DNA from: Peronospora farinosa
Lineage: Eukaryota; Oomycota; Peronosporomycetes; Peronosporales; Peronosporaceae
Direction of reading: 5' to 3'
Assembly: GCA_947646735.1 (NCBI GenBank)
Contig: CANTFK010000673.1
Span: 124,001 to 188,000 of the forward strand
DNA: 64,000 nucleotides
Every line of letters begins with the position of its first letter. The first letter of the stretch is position 1. The translations under genes were made by a program, and so were the position numbers. Positions 10,297-22,079 of the stretch are shown here, piece by piece. The notes beneath the pieces were generated by a model. That model saw only the letters and a program-made list of their open reading frames with translations. It did not search any database and was not told where the DNA came from.

Positions 10297-10848
10297 TCAC
10301 TTCTTGGCCTTCTCCTTTTTGGCAGAGTAATACGCACGACGACGATAGGCCTCCTGAGACGAGCTGACGGGCGAGAGGGCATGGTCTTCTTTGATACACG
10401 GCAAAGGTTTTGTCGTTTTCCTCCTACGTTTGTGGGCGTCAAACGTAAAGGGCACGCGTTTGCCACTTACTGTCATGGCGCCGTGTCTTTCTCGAGTCAG
10501 AAAGTCGATTGGAATGGGCACTGAAGGCACAATGACCACATTCTTCTTGTCTTGGCGGTGGCTTTCGTGCTTGAAAAGACGCCGTAGTGAAAAGCGATGC
10601 TTTTTACTGCTCGTTTCAACTACCATCGGCTTGTTTGCGGGCAATCGTATCGTGGACGAGCGTGCTGCGTCCTTTAACTTGGAGTTCCTGGCGTGTTCGC
10701 TGTGGCAAAGCTTGTAATTCCAAGCTCGAACCTCTTGCATCTGTGAATCGTTGTCATGAGCCAAGACGTCATCATCAGACGTCGTCATAGCCGTCTGATG
10801 GTGCTTCCACGAGTTCTTTACAAGCACCGCCATCTTTTCAGGAAACAT
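10297..10848 (-). CDS. Hypothetical basic protein, 183 aa
   Basis: The longest ATG-started reading begins at 10848 (MFPEKMAVL); the ATG at 10833 (MAVLVKN) is an alternative start. The protein has an acidic/Gln region near residues 25-40. It then becomes strongly basic: a segment SLRRLFKH, a conserved-looking middle IVPSVPIPIDFLTRERHG, a KRRRKTTK cluster that could serve as a nuclear signal, and a Lys-rich end. No enzyme motif, signal peptide or membrane segment is seen. I do not recognise the family. It is intronless and stands alone between repeat DNA and a gene-poor stretch. The composition and the non-repetitive ordered middle suggest a real gene, but no second line of evidence supports it. 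Confidence 0.5.
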   Translation of the reverse strand: MFPEKMAVLVKNSWKHHQTAMTTSDDDVLAHDNDSQMQEVRAWNYKLCHSEHARNSKLKDAARSSTIRLPANKPMVVETSSKKHRFSLRRLFKHESHRQDKKNVVIVPSVPIPIDFLTRERHGAMTVSGKRVPFTFDAHKRRRKTTKPLPCIKEDHALSPVSSSQEAYRRRAYYSAKKEKAKK

Positions 10849-12523
10849 CAATTGGCCAAATGGAATCCAATTGGAAAATGAGTTCTAGCTGCCAAAGCGA
10901 CATTTGAGCCACATTTTTCTGTAACGTTGAAGCACCCTGGACGGCTTTTTAAATGGAAATATTGTACGGTAATTTTTTTCGAAATTTCTTGCGATTGTGA
11001 TACGTTAACGAACAATCGACAGCGTGTAGACAAATCTACGTGTATAGTGCACAATTACAGTCCATGAGTGGATTCCCCAGGTGAAAACTACGATTGTTTA
11101 GTCACTTGCTATACGAAATCCAGTAGGGTCCGCCCGTCCAAAGAAATGCTGGATGCCGTGCTTTGTCAAGAACGAATTCTCATGTCATCTACAGCAATAA
11201 ATGGAGTGTTTATCGATTTTTATGGACGATAGTCAGTCATCTGTTGCTGAGCACTAGAGCATCCGCATTATTTGACGTGTGCCGTCGCTGTCAAGCCAAA
11301 AATTACACTCTTTACGCCTTTTTCCGTCCTTGCATTTTGACTAAGCCATAGTATGCTCTAGTATACGGGTCGCACCACATATCTCGCGTGAAAAATTGTC
11401 GTAGAGTCGATACTCTTGAGACGGTATCCTGGCGAGCGTGTCAAGTGAATCTGAGCACCACACACAACGCGTCGGCCAGCCATCTGGCTCTCACTTGCCT
11501 TACAAATGACCATCTGTCCCGGTAAAAGCTGCGGCTAACGTTGCAAAATTCGTCCACTAGCTTACAAAGTTCGTCAATTCAATGCTTATCGAGATTTCAA
11601 ACTCATTTCTAAGCAAGATGTAGAGAGCATTCCCGCAGCTCGGTTGACAGCCAGAGAAGAACGGCATATCGTTACAAATACATATAAGTTGGTACAAGGT
11701 CACACAATACCGATTGCATGATTGGAATTACTTGGTCGGACCACTGGTCGGTCTGTGAAGTGGTCGAGTGGCAAGTTCTCCACCGCCTCCGCGTTGCCCT
11801 AACGTACAAATGTCTGCGGCCTCAAAGCTGATGAGTACTCTACACCTCAAGTCTTCAACTTGTTTCTCAACTCGACAAGGTTTGTTAAAATTCGGTGCGA
11901 TCTCACTCACTTTGCGCAAACCTGGATCTGATGGTACAGAATGTAGTTAACAACACCAGCCCGTTTGGTTAGAAATGGCTTCGCGCCAGATCAGGAAGCT
12001 GTAGACGGCACAACTGGTTGTCTCTGCTGCGAACAGATTCGCGATCTGCAGCATAATTTTTACCGATACAGCATTTTTGCACATTGCCTGCTATACGATC
12101 AGTCGAGAGATGTAGGAGTGGCCCTGTCTGCCAGCAAGTGGCTGGTTCTCAGCGAAAGCGCAGAGAGCAAAGTCAGGTTTATGGATTGGCTGTGTTGAAT
12201 AACAAATTTTGCTGCATGAAGCGGGTTTGGCCAGCAAAAATGTCGACATCTACATGTACATGTGTATAGGTCAAGGTCAGGCTTCACCACGGAGTAAAAA
12301 CCTGAACGCTATACCCATAAGGCCGAATCTCCATTCGAAATGGCTACATGGTCTACAAATTTGTATTGTTCCGATGTGTCGGTGGCATGCACTTTCTTAA
12401 ACACATATACATCGGTTTTACTTGGTTGTGTGACACTACACAATCATATGTTTCATGTGCTCAAATGTCTGTTTTAATTTCGTGCCTGCCACACCATCGT
12501 GCTTGGCGCCATTTCGATCATTT
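10849..12523. other. Gene-poor stretch, possible decayed sequence
   Basis: No complete ORF is convincing in these 1.67 kb. Between about 11570 and 12200 the plus strand can be read as protein-like text (for example RDFKLISKQDVES near 11590, and ALSASKWLVLSESAESK near 12130). Each run is broken by stops within 40-60 codons and matches no family I know. It may be a decayed gene. Confidence 0.4.
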
Positions 12524-14193
12524 ATGCCGCCAAAGGTGTCGTCGCCCGAGTTGCACGAGCCGTACGAGAATTATCTGTACGCAGATTTGCGTCACGAACT
12601 ATCGGTGCGTCACATTCGTCTTCCTCGTCGTCTGACAAACCGTGTGAGTTTCATTAAGCTGCTACGGGACTGGGATAAAAAAATCCGACGACGATCCGAA
12701 CGAATCTGACTCGGACTCCAATGTCGACGAGACGGACGATGAATTCCGGTGCAGTTATGAGCTCTACAAGAATCATTCGAGCTCGTCGTGGCTGTCGTTT
12801 TCGTCTTATCAATGTGCTCCTAAGTCCGGACTTTAATGATCGTTGGGGTGCCATGGCAGGTAAATTGGAGGTGAATCAACTATGGCGTGATGTCCACGCA
12901 GCCTTCATGACACAAAATTCAATGCTGGATGCAATGCACTTTCATGATGCACTCTTTGTAAATGTCACACCCAATGTGATCCTCCCCCACTCGGCCTCAC
13001 GTCTACTGCAGATGTGGGTCGAGATTGTCGCTATGTACCGCAATGCCGTGGCACAGGCGAAGGAAGCAGCGACACAAAACAAAAACACACACTCATTTTT
13101 TGACTTTTGTGCCGGTAGACTGGACCTCCTGTATCTGCATATGGCTATGCTGCTCGAGCCCAAGCTGTACAAGTTCATCTTATCGGACAAAATTCCGATC
13201 TCGGAACCTTTCGGAAAAAGAAAGACCAAGACACCAGTAACTACAGCACTCGCTACTAAGAATGGCAAACCAGAAGAAGCTATCAAGGACCTAGCACATT
13301 CAGCAGAAAAACCACTGCCTGGAAAGGTAAATGTGAAGTCTGTGCCTACTTGCGCGTCTACTCATGCTGCTACTGCTACAATTACTCCTGTTATTGCTGC
13401 TACTATTTCTACTGCTCCCAGCAATGCAGTTGCTGCAGCAGCAACAGCAGCCACTCACTCGAAATCATCTAGAGTACCAACACAAAATCCGGAGATGGAA
13501 GAAGTTCAGACAGTCGCAGGCTCCAATGCTCCAGCAGTTGCCGCAAAGCTGCCGCAGCTGGCTATAGCCAAAGCTAGCACGACAGGAATGAAAGCAAAGC
13601 AGACAAAACAATTTGTACTTCCTCATACGCCGGCTGCCCCAACAAAACCTCAGCAAACAATTGGCCAAGGGAAGGCACGAAACGGTGCAGGGGTTGCAGA
13701 ATTGGCGAAAGATGCGAAGGCAAAGGTTTCGCCGTCAAGGCCGAAACCGACGGCGTCTCAGCCAAAAGCTGTAGCTGCTAACAAGCCTTCCCAAAACAAG
13801 TCTTCTGTCGGTGACAAACCCGCGGATGGAAAGATGTCGTCACTCGGAAAACGGCCACGTGAAGTAGAAAACACAGCAATTGTTGAGGTTCCAAGCGTGA
13901 GCGACATTGTACCGCACTCGGGCAAGCGGGTGCACACGACAACAACGATCTCGACAGCTCTTGCTCCGCGACCAACGGACGTGATGTTGCCTCCCGATGA
14001 GTGGGACATCCTCGAGAGTCGTCTACGAAAAGTGAACGAAAACATCGATCGGTGTCATCGTGGGCTAGCAAGTGTTGAGATGACCGTCAGTGAAAATTAC
14101 AAGCAGTCTTTGGAAGCTGATCTGCGGTTTTATTCCGCCATCAAGCAGCGGCTACAGGAGCAGCTACTTGTGGTGATGCAAAGTGGTTATTAG
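12524..14193 (+). CDS. Oomycete-type protein of unknown function, N-terminal frame broken
   Basis: The long frame starts at an ATG at 12721 and runs 490 codons to 14193. Its first 22 residues look unnatural. From residue about 23 it reads an ordered domain (GCRFRLINVL, LWRDVHAAFM, FHDALFVNVTPNVILPHSA, FCAGRLDLLYLHMAMLLEP). A separate frame from the ATG at 12524 gives a plausible N-terminus (MPPKVSS, LRHELSVRHIRLPRRLTNR, SFIKLLRDWDKK), resembling a SAP-like helix-turn-helix start. After the A7 run at about 12676, a third frame gives an acidic stretch DPNESDSDSN. The natural protein therefore probably starts at 12524 and needs two frame corrections, so this is either a recent pseudogene or sequence error. 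The middle (residues 190-410 of the long frame) is Ala/Thr/Lys low complexity. The end (about 425-490) is a coiled coil. Confidence 0.6.
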
Positions 14194-14455
14194 TTAGTGG
14201 CTGTGACCAAAGCCGGCTAATTGTCTGGGCTCTTGGGTAATTTGCTTAAAGTACGTAGCAATGGGCACGTTTTGTTGACAAAGTTGGCTTTTGAATCAGC
14301 ATGTGACACCACATTCAAGTTGAGAGCATCAGAAGGAAGATCTGAAGGTCCCTGGTTGTATGCTCGGTCGTACCAGCCGCAACATTCTTCACTCATTTAC
14401 GCCACGAGGTTTGTGTTTTCAAAGGATAACGGGAAATGAGGAGTGCACTAAAAAG

Positions 14456-14788
14456 ATGGCGATGATGCGCAGGTACGTGCATGAGCGCCTAAATGATGAC
14501 GCACCATTTGTCCTAGGCGCACGAGCTTATCGGGCAGAGGACTGGGCTGGAGACCAAGCGTGAAGGCAACATCCACTTCTCGACGAGCTTTCCTCGGAAT
14601 TTGACAACATAGGCATTGTCACCACGAAGCGCCGTTTCGAGCTCACAGATTGGTCTCGAAAAGAACAAGATGACAAGCTCAGATGACTAGAAATACATGA
14701 GCAAACTGATCACATTGCTCAGCACCGGCAGTGGCAACAAGTTCTAGTGACATTTGTCGACGTTGCAGATGAAAAACTCATAAACTGA
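14456..14788 (+). pseudogene. Decayed ORF of unknown family
   Basis: From the ATG at 14456 one frame reads helical, charged protein-like text (YVHERLNDDAPFVLGARAYR, then DELSSEFDNIGIVTTKRRFE, then FVDVADEKLIN) through to 14788. It contains in-frame stops at about 14561 and 14682. Constant frame with only point stops suggests a recently inactivated gene. I do not recognise the family. It lies tail to tail with the truncated SKP1 copy. Confidence 0.35.
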
Positions 14789-14837
14789 GTTGATACAACT
14801 AGCAAGTTGATCCATTGTCACTCCCCTACTAAATAAC

Positions 14838-15080
14838 TCAGACCAAAACACTCCATATTGGCATTTGCATGTCATTCATCGGATCGTCCTTGTAATGCTG
14901 GCAAAACTTCACTACTTTGGCCAAAGTAGATGCCTTTACATTAGGCAGTGGAATCCCCAGCACCTCGTCTACGTCCTCCTGCTCATCCGACATTAACGTC
15001 TGCACGAATCGACTTAATGCTGCTACTTCAGCCTCCATTTCGATAGTCTTACCTTCCATCGACATCAACTTTACCTTCAT
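14838..15080 (-). pseudogene. SKP1: Truncated SKP1 copy (POZ part only)
   Basis: SKP1 is the adaptor of SCF ubiquitin ligases. The 80 residues read like its N-terminal POZ fold: MKVKLMSMEGK, an acidic loop SDEQEDVDEV, IPLPNV, then VVKFCQHYKDDPMND. A full SKP1 has about 160 residues, with the F-box-binding helices in the second half. Here the frame ends after eight unrelated residues, and nothing like the WY-rich second half follows within 600 bases on the minus strand. The copy should not bind F-box proteins. The ATG at 15080 is clear. It may be a retained fragment of a duplicated gene; whether it is transcribed cannot be told. Confidence 0.7.
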
Positions 15081-15635
15081 TTAGCAATTCAATTTAGAAA
15101 TGACTAGCAAACTATTGTGATACTTTTCAGAAACATCCAGGCAAAAGAACTTGCCTTATATGATACCCTCGGAAACTATATGCTACGCCAAATATCAGAT
15201 AAGACAGTATCAGACAAAGGCAAGGCGAATAGGGTAAAACTCTTGCAGGATATTAATGCTGGAGTTTATATTTATTTATTATGTATAAAAAAGAATTACG
15301 TGTAAGACTTTTGTTACAAAGAAATATTATTGTAAATAAAAACAATTGTAAATAAAGTCGCAAAAAGGTCATACACAGGTACAAAAATATCGTGTATACA
15401 CACTTGAAAAGCCCGAGCCGCTGGTCGGTCCGTAATAAGAGACCACAGTCTTGATTAAGCCGGCTTTGCGTCGACTTCCTGCGACCCCTTTCATCAAACG
15501 ATCGTGTTATATCCTTCATCATGGTTCGTCTTTTTCTTATTGAATAAAGTGCTTTTTCAAGTTATCAATAAAACTTTTGGTTTAATTATAATGTCGTGTA
15601 TACTATACGTATAGGGAGACGCACGCATTGTATTG
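15081..15635. other. Intergenic, AT-rich, upstream of the RAMA-PHD gene
   Basis: These 555 bases between the SKP1 fragment and the start of the RAMA-PHD gene are AT-rich and hold only short unconvincing ORFs. A cluster of the palindrome GTATAC begins at 15598 and continues into the first introns and exons of the next gene. Confidence 0.55.
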
Positions 15636-18600
15636 ATGACACTCATTGACGAGAAACTGCTGACACCTGGTTTGTACTGTTTTTGGATGGTATTGTGTAG
15701 TATACATCACTAGTGTATACTAATTTGAATGTTGTATACGTAGGCTCCAAGAAACTATACGTGTCCTATTACCGGAAGCGTGTATACGCAGACCTATTAG
15801 CTGACGGTTCTATCCAGTTCAAGGACCAAGTATACACGTCACCAGTACCCTGTGCTCTCCATATGAAACGTACACTAAATCCATGTACGTTCATGCTCCT
15901 TCAAGCCCAAAACTCTGGACTCAAGTATAATCTCATATACTCTTTAAATTGCTGCAGCTCTCAAGACTGACGCTGGCTGGTCATCCATGTATTCGACCAC
16001 AACGGGTGAAAGTCTCAAGGATATTAAAGATCGACTCAATATTCGGAAACGCGGCACGAACGTGCGGTCTGCTCATAAAGAGAAAAAAGCGCCCACACCA
16101 TCACCCACAGCCAAAGAACGTATAGGCCAAGCGGCTATTGCTTTGGCCAAATATGAAGCTGTACCGGTACGTCAATTGCCAATTATTTTCGGCTTTTTGG
16201 ACCCAGTGGGACGCACTGACTGATAGGATGATCATATGCTAGAAGTGCACTGCGTGTCGGAAAGAAGCTACGGTGGACGTGGCTGAGTGCAGCGCCTGTC
16301 ACAGAAAGACGCATTGGAAGTGCGCGAGTCTTGGACTTGAGGCGGCCCCGCCGACGCCCTGGTTTTGTGAAAAGTGTCTGACGGGACAAGCCAACCGAAT
16401 TCTCGACTTTCTCCAGCAGACCCGTCGTGTTCTTGTTGATAGAATTATAGAGCTGAAGGAAAAGAAAGAGAAAGCAAACGAGAAGGAGGCAGTAACTTTT
16501 ACTGAGCGTATTAAAGAGAAGGAACAGGAAGTGAACGAAAAGGAGGCAGAAACTTTTACTGAGCCTATTAAGGCGAAGGAACAGGAAGTGAATGAAAAGG
16601 AGGCAGCAACTTTTACCGAGACGATTGAGGAGGATTGCAGTAGCGTTGAGGACAATGAGAATCTTTTTGCTGAAGACGAACATATAGAGGACGCTGCAGC
16701 TGTAAAAGTAGGTACTCCTAGTGTTGTATATGAGATGAAAATGGAGGAGTCTATGACCGATGGAGCATCTGCGACGACTGACAGTTCGAGTGAGCTAACG
16801 GCGGAACCATTTGCTGCCTATGAGAAAAAGGCTAACGAGGCTTTTGCGTTGCGAGATGCAGATGACCTAGCGAATAGGGAGGTATCGACAGAGCAGAAGG
16901 ACCCTAGAGTCGATGCTTTGGAAGAAAAGGAGAGTAAACAGGAGACCATGGGTCCACTTACTGACGTGATAGGTGCGAAGAAATGTGAAACATTTTCTGT
17001 AAAAAGCAAGGAAGTTACCACCGTGGACGAAATCATCGATCGCGAGCAATTGATTGTTACCAAGACTACGCAGACCTCGAGCGTAAGTGATTGTGCGATT
17101 GTGATGACAATCGTGACTGGAAGTCTAACGATATCTTTTCTCAAATGTTTATTGACCAGGCGGAAGAAAAGTTCTTAGTGTTGATTAATAGTCTCATCGC
17201 TGAGGTGTCGTCTAAAAATGCTAGGGCTGACGTGATCGCTAATACCACGGGTGCGATGTTGGTGCACCTCGAGAAAACGCAGTTGGTGCAGCTAGTGGAA
17301 AGTGGCAAACGTGAGATATTAGCGGCAACTCAGCCAGAGAGAGAAGAAGATGAAGAGCAGGATGACGAAGCGGAAGATGAGCAGGATGATACTGCGTCCT
17401 GCAACAATTCTGAAGTGGGCGCTCTCATTAAGATCTTTGATCTACGCCACCAAATCCTGTCATCTCAGTCCCAATTTGAACGTACCACGAGCGCACTAGC
17501 CAAGCGTACCGAAATGCATCTGCGCGATGCAGAAACTAAGATTATGGAACTGGAAGAGTCTCGAACTGTGGAAACGAGGGCTATGACCAAAGTGGTTGAT
17601 TTGATTAATCAGTACTCCAGCGACCTGGATAAGTGCAAACAGAAAAATTACTACAATGAGGTGCTTCTCGAGAGTATTAACCACCGTCGCAGCTATATCC
17701 GATCTACTAACATTACTGATCGATTCGTACCATCGTACCGCTACAGTACGAAGCTCATGACTACGAGTAGTGACCAGCTTCTATTGACTGTGTTGTTAGA
17801 GAAGCTGCGTGATATCACGTGGTCGGTGAACGAGTGGACAAAGATGGAGCGCCATTTCGCAGAGATGACATCGAGTTTAAATGAGTCGCTGTCATTGATT
17901 GGCACAAAGCGAAAGCGAACGGGCGCTTCTGTGAGGTTGCCACCAACTCCAGCATTGTTCGCAAAGGTGAAGATTCCTCCATCTAGACGCCTTATTGAAC
18001 GCCAGATTGCAAACTATCAGATGAATTTGAATTCCATTCGTCAGGAGCGAGCGCAAATGCGCAAAACACTCTTTGAAATTTTAAAAATCGCTCGAGAAGA
18101 GCATTTAAGCGAGGAAATTGTCAGAATGACTGATATGCTGTATCAAAAGTGTCGCGACTTGAAGGCTGAAGAGGAGGAGGAACAAATGCGGTTGAAGGAG
18201 GAAGCGGAAGCGGAAGCTGTAGCCAAGGCATCTGCAGAAGAAGATGCTATCCGCGATCGTCAGAATATTGATGATGTCGAGGCGAGTGCGGAAGAGCTAA
18301 AGGCCAAAAAGCACCGCTTGAACAAAGCTTACACTGCTTTTGACAGCAATTCGGGCTTAGATACATACTCTGCTGCTGCAGTTGCGACGAGCAATGCGAC
18401 TTTGTGTAGTGAAACGAAGGGTATCTCGTTGCTCCTTGGAAGCGAGGACTTAGATGCAAATGAATCGAACTATAATGCTGCTGAAACCAAGTCTCAAGCA
18501 GGAAATGATGAAGACAGTGAAGAAGATCTAGAGCAAGCATCTCGAGCGATTGCTGATATCACGTCTTCAGTAATGCCCGACATTTCTGGTGGATGCGGTT

Positions 18601-20135
18601 CCCGGGTGGACTTGCTTAACTCATCGCTTATGACTGAAAGGCTAGGAGCGAATGCGTTGCGTGTCTTTACATCCCCAGGTCAATTTATGATTCGTGGAGG
18701 AAGAGGAAGCAGTGACAGGCGGGATACTTTACCGCAACAATCTGTCGGACAGCAATTAAATCAGCCCGTTTCCAGACCTAGTGGTCAAAACCACCAGTCA
18801 TTCTTGGATCAAGCCCTCGAGACTTTGAACAAGCAGCAGCACCCGCAGCAGCGCCCAGAGCAGCCGCGTCTCGAACAACACCGCCAATTGGGGCAGCAGC
18901 AGAATCAGCTGGAAGAGCACAGCCATCAATTGGAAAGGCAGCTACAGTTGGAGCAGCAACATCTACTGGAGCACCAACATCTAGAATCACAGCACCACGA
19001 GCGAGAACGTCAAGGGTGGGATCGTCACGAGCGGGAGCGTCAAGAAAGGGCGCGTTTCGAGAGAAAGCGCTTGGAGAAGCAGCAACGTCTTGAACGGCAG
19101 CATATTAAGAAACAGCGTCAGGAGCAAGAGCGCCGGGAGCAACAGCGTCGAGAGCAGGAGCGACTTGAACACGAGCGGTATGAAGGACAACTCATTGAAC
19201 AACAACATGTCGAGGAACAGCAGCGCCTAGAGGAGCAACTTCGTGAGCAACAGCGTCTGGAACAGCAACGTCTGGAACAGCAACGTCTCGAAAAACGGCA
19301 ACGCGCGGAACAGCAACGTTTGGAGCATCAGAAGAAACGACTCGAACAGCAGCGCCACGGAGAACAGCATCAACAGGAACAACAGCGTAAAGAGAATCAG
19401 CGGCGACAGCAAGAGCAGCAGCGACTAGAATTAGAACTTCAGTGTCAGCGTCAAGAGCAAGAACGTCAATTTCAACACAGCAAACCGCCGAGTCTCCCAC
19501 AAGTGATACCTCCCGGTTCGTCGCACCTGCAAATGCTTAGCCAGCAGCAGCAACAACAATTCCAGCAACAGCAGGCAGCACTTCAGCAGCAACAGCACTC
19601 TCGCCAGTTACAACACCCTCTGTACGGTGACATGTCCAAGGGAATGCTCATGTCTTCTGGCATGGGAACAGGTCAGCAAGACGTTTACGCACAGCAGGCG
19701 GCTCAGATGGGAATGGATATGCACGATATTGTGCGGCATCAGGACTCGAGCCTTTTTGGGGGAAGCGGATCAGGCGGTCTGCGTGCAGGCCCCCCCTACA
19801 TGATATCCAATGAAGTATCACGCAGCGCTGCCTCACAGCCAGCGCCAACAGCACCACGGACGAGCTTTTATGGAGATGATGGCCACGCAGGGCAGTTGCA
19901 CCAGCAAACCGTGTTTGGTTTGCACAACCTGTCTGGGCAGCAGCGTCAGCTCTCAGACCATCACATGTTCACAAATGAGCTACAGCAGCAACAGCTAGAC
20001 CAACCGCGGCCGTCCATAGGGAACCAAGACTTTACCATTGGTCGGCCATACCGTGGTCTTAGTGACAACATGCAGCACCCTGGCATGGAGCAGTCTGACA
20101 ATAACGATGTGAATATGGGAGACTGGAGTCAGTGA
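15636..20135 (+). CDS. RAMA-PHD-coiled-coil/Gln-rich protein, five exons, 1399 aa
   Basis: Exons are 15636-15669, 15744-15884, 15958-16166, 16243-17082 and 17160-20135. All four introns (73-78 bp) have GT-AG ends and keep frame. Residues 1-85 fit the RAMA domain (restriction enzyme/adenine methylase associated): TLIDEKLLTPGSKKL, VYADLLADGSIQF, YTSP, DAGWSSM and GESLKDIK. The domain is complete only when the first two introns are removed, which supports the model. Residues 130-173 form a PHD finger with C130, C133, C144, C147, H152, C155, C170, C173 and the usual Trp before the last CxxC. A 19-residue tandem repeat and acidic segments follow. Residues about 409-780 are helical. Residues about 930-1230 are a very long Gln/Glu/Arg-rich coiled coil like those of transcription cofactors. 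RAMA is predicted to bind modified DNA and PHD fingers bind histone tails, so a chromatin-reader role is inferred. An in-frame stop at 15612 precedes the ATG. Confidence 0.85.
16477..16629 (+). repeat. 57-bp tandem repeat in the RAMA-PHD gene
   Basis: Units at 16477-16533, 16534-16590 and 16591-16629 (partial) encode NEKEA.TFTE.IK.KEQEV, 19 residues each. The repeat is coding and lies just after the PHD finger. Confidence 0.85.
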
Positions 20136-20504
20136 TGAACAAAGCAAATGTAGATGGAGAGAGAATGATGGCATGGTATACATATATGCAAGCAGATTAG
20201 TCGTTTATGGAGAGTTTACATGCGACTTGGGCCAAGTTTCTTGGCTGTCTCACATCCACTAACACGTCATACTCAGTACTTTGTTGTACCAGGACCATCG
20301 CTGACATGGATTCATAAAAGCTTGGGTCTTCTTGAAACGTCCAAACATGTGAGACTTGTCTGCATTTTACATCTCTTGTTGCCTGTACTCATACACTATA
20401 AGCAATGTACTAGGAATGGGGGAAGCTGATCCCCTCCCCGGCCTTAAACAACGCAGCGTGCTGCCAAGTGTCGTGGTTGAGAGGGTACTTTACTGCGCTA
20501 GGCT
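20136..20504. other. Intergenic between convergent genes
   Basis: These 369 bases lie between two convergent stop codons and should hold both 3' UTRs. No ORF or repeat of note. Confidence 0.6.
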
Positions 20505-22079
20505 TCATACCGACACGAATCGAGCAAGTACGGCGAGACGCTGCTGCAGGTGCGTCTCAAGACGACGTTGCGAATCGAGCGCATAAGTCTGGTCCTTTTC
20601 AACCGTGCGTTTCCATCGATCAAGCAAATCTAGTTTCTCAATCGCAAGCTTGTGCGTCATCACCATGGTGGTTTCGCACGCCGGAAATCTCCTCATAGCC
20701 TCCTGCGCCATTGCACTGCGTGGGTCAAAGTTGGTTCGCCCACGACGTACAAACTCGCTCACGATCTGGGGGAACTTGGGGAGACGCAAATTCTGCATCT
20801 CTTGGGCAAACTGTCGGTATCGACGGCGAGCCTCCGGCTGGATACCAATAGCGGCCGCCTCCATGAGCTGACCAGCCTCGACTGTGAGTGCAAAGGGACC
20901 GCTGGCAAATTCCCTCGCGGACCCCGAATACTGCGACGAGACAACAGTAGCCATTGCCATGCGTAGCAGCTGCAGTGCCTGGTGGTACAGTCCAGTAGCA
21001 CGATCAATCTGTTTCTTAATCGATTCACAAGCTTGTGCTTCAGAGGCATACATGGCTACGTTCGTGTGCATCACAAGAGCATCTGGAAGCCGCAACGTTC
21101 TTAATAAAAGACTGAGCATTTTCTGTTTCTCTCTCTCAAGTCGTTCAAGTCGTTCAGCTACATCCAAGTCCTCGTCATCATCCACAACATCTTCCTCTAT
21201 CAAATTGTCACCATGTTCCATATCATCTTCTCCTTCTAATTGAATCGAAAAACTTTGTCCACTTGCAGACCTCATAGAAAAAGAAGACCGCCGTTTCCAT
21301 TCACTCACTAGAGAACTCGATCGTCGCTCCAATTGTTGCAATTCTGCATCCGTTCGTACAGCTTCAGCCATATGATGTCCCAATTTCTTCTTTAATTCTT
21401 CCGTCTTTTTCTTTTCATGACGAGAAGATCCAGTAGCAAACGCCAAATATTTTCTCACAAGTCCACGATCCTGTTGCGCTTCAAATTGTTGAATCATATG
21501 TTTCTGATCTTCACGAAGACGTATCGAACGTCTTCGTGCTCGAGTAAGTTCGGTTTGGACTTGAACAAGCTCAGAATGAGGCGCTACAATGTCCGTACTT
21601 GTCTCATGAAGCGGCTCCAAGTTCTGTATCCGTAAAAGTCTTGTAATTTCTTTACTCACGGCTTCAAAACGACGAAAAAGTCCACGATCAACAGCCTGTT
21701 GCATCCATAAAGTCTCTTGATACCCATGTTGCTCGCCTGTCGTTGGAAGACTCTGTGTACGTCCACGTGTTGTTTGTATAGAGTTTCTTGTAGCAGTCGT
21801 CGAAGGACAAGGCACTTGTGGTGGTTTAATACAAGCGGCAATGGACGTGGACGTATCGTTTGGAGGCGGCGAGACCATTAAACTGGGCGGCATGATTGGG
21901 TTTTTTACACTGTGTTTTTTTGTATGTGGTTTGTTTGTATAACTACTAATAAGAGAGGGGGAGCTGTCGAACTTATACGGCGAATAGGAGAATGCCAAGG
22001 ACTTTTGTGTACGTGCGACATTCACTCGAAAGAATAAGTTCGTTTCAGGTTCGGAGATGTTCGGGATTGGCAGTCCCAT
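20505..22079 (-). CDS. Hypothetical coiled-coil protein, 524 aa
   Basis: This single open frame starts at a good ATG at 22079 ([12 protein letters not shown]). Residues 1-115 are Ser/Thr/Pro-rich and probably disordered. Residues about 120-310 are helical and charged with heptad patterns ([21 protein letters not shown]-type runs) and end in an acidic patch DDDEDLD. Residues about 320-520 are an ordered all-helical region with segments such as [40 protein letters not shown] and [17 protein letters not shown], resembling helical-bundle scaffolds of the MIT or TPR kind. I cannot assign a family. No membrane segment or signal peptide. It is convergent with the RAMA-PHD gene. Confidence 0.7.
   Translation of the reverse strand: MGLPIPNISEPETNLFFRVNVARTQKSLAFSYSPYKFDSSPSLISSYTNKPHTKKHSVKNPIMPPSLMVSPPPNDTSTSIAACIKPPQVPCPSTTATRNSIQTTRGRTQSLPTTGEQHGYQETLWMQQAVDRGLFRRFEAVSKEITRLLRIQNLEPLHETSTDIVAPHSELVQVQTELTRARRRSIRLREDQKHMIQQFEAQQDRGLVRKYLAFATGSSRHEKKKTEELKKKLGHHMAEAVRTDAELQQLERRSSSLVSEWKRRSSFSMRSASGQSFSIQLEGEDDMEHGDNLIEEDVVDDDEDLDVAERLERLEREKQKMLSLLLRTLRLPDALVMHTNVAMYASEAQACESIKKQIDRATGLYHQALQLLRMAMATVVSSQYSGSAREFASGPFALTVEAGQLMEAAAIGIQPEARRRYRQFAQEMQNLRLPKFPQIVSEFVRRGRTNFDPRSAMAQEAMRRFPACETTMVMTHKLAIEKLDLLDRWKRTVEKDQTYALDSQRRLETHLQQRLAVLARFVSV

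Noticed and set aside
16183..19500. Minus-strand hydrophobic or Leu-rich ORFs opposite the RAMA-PHD gene
   Set aside because: They arise from the complement of Glu/Lys- and Gln-rich repeats and show no domain.
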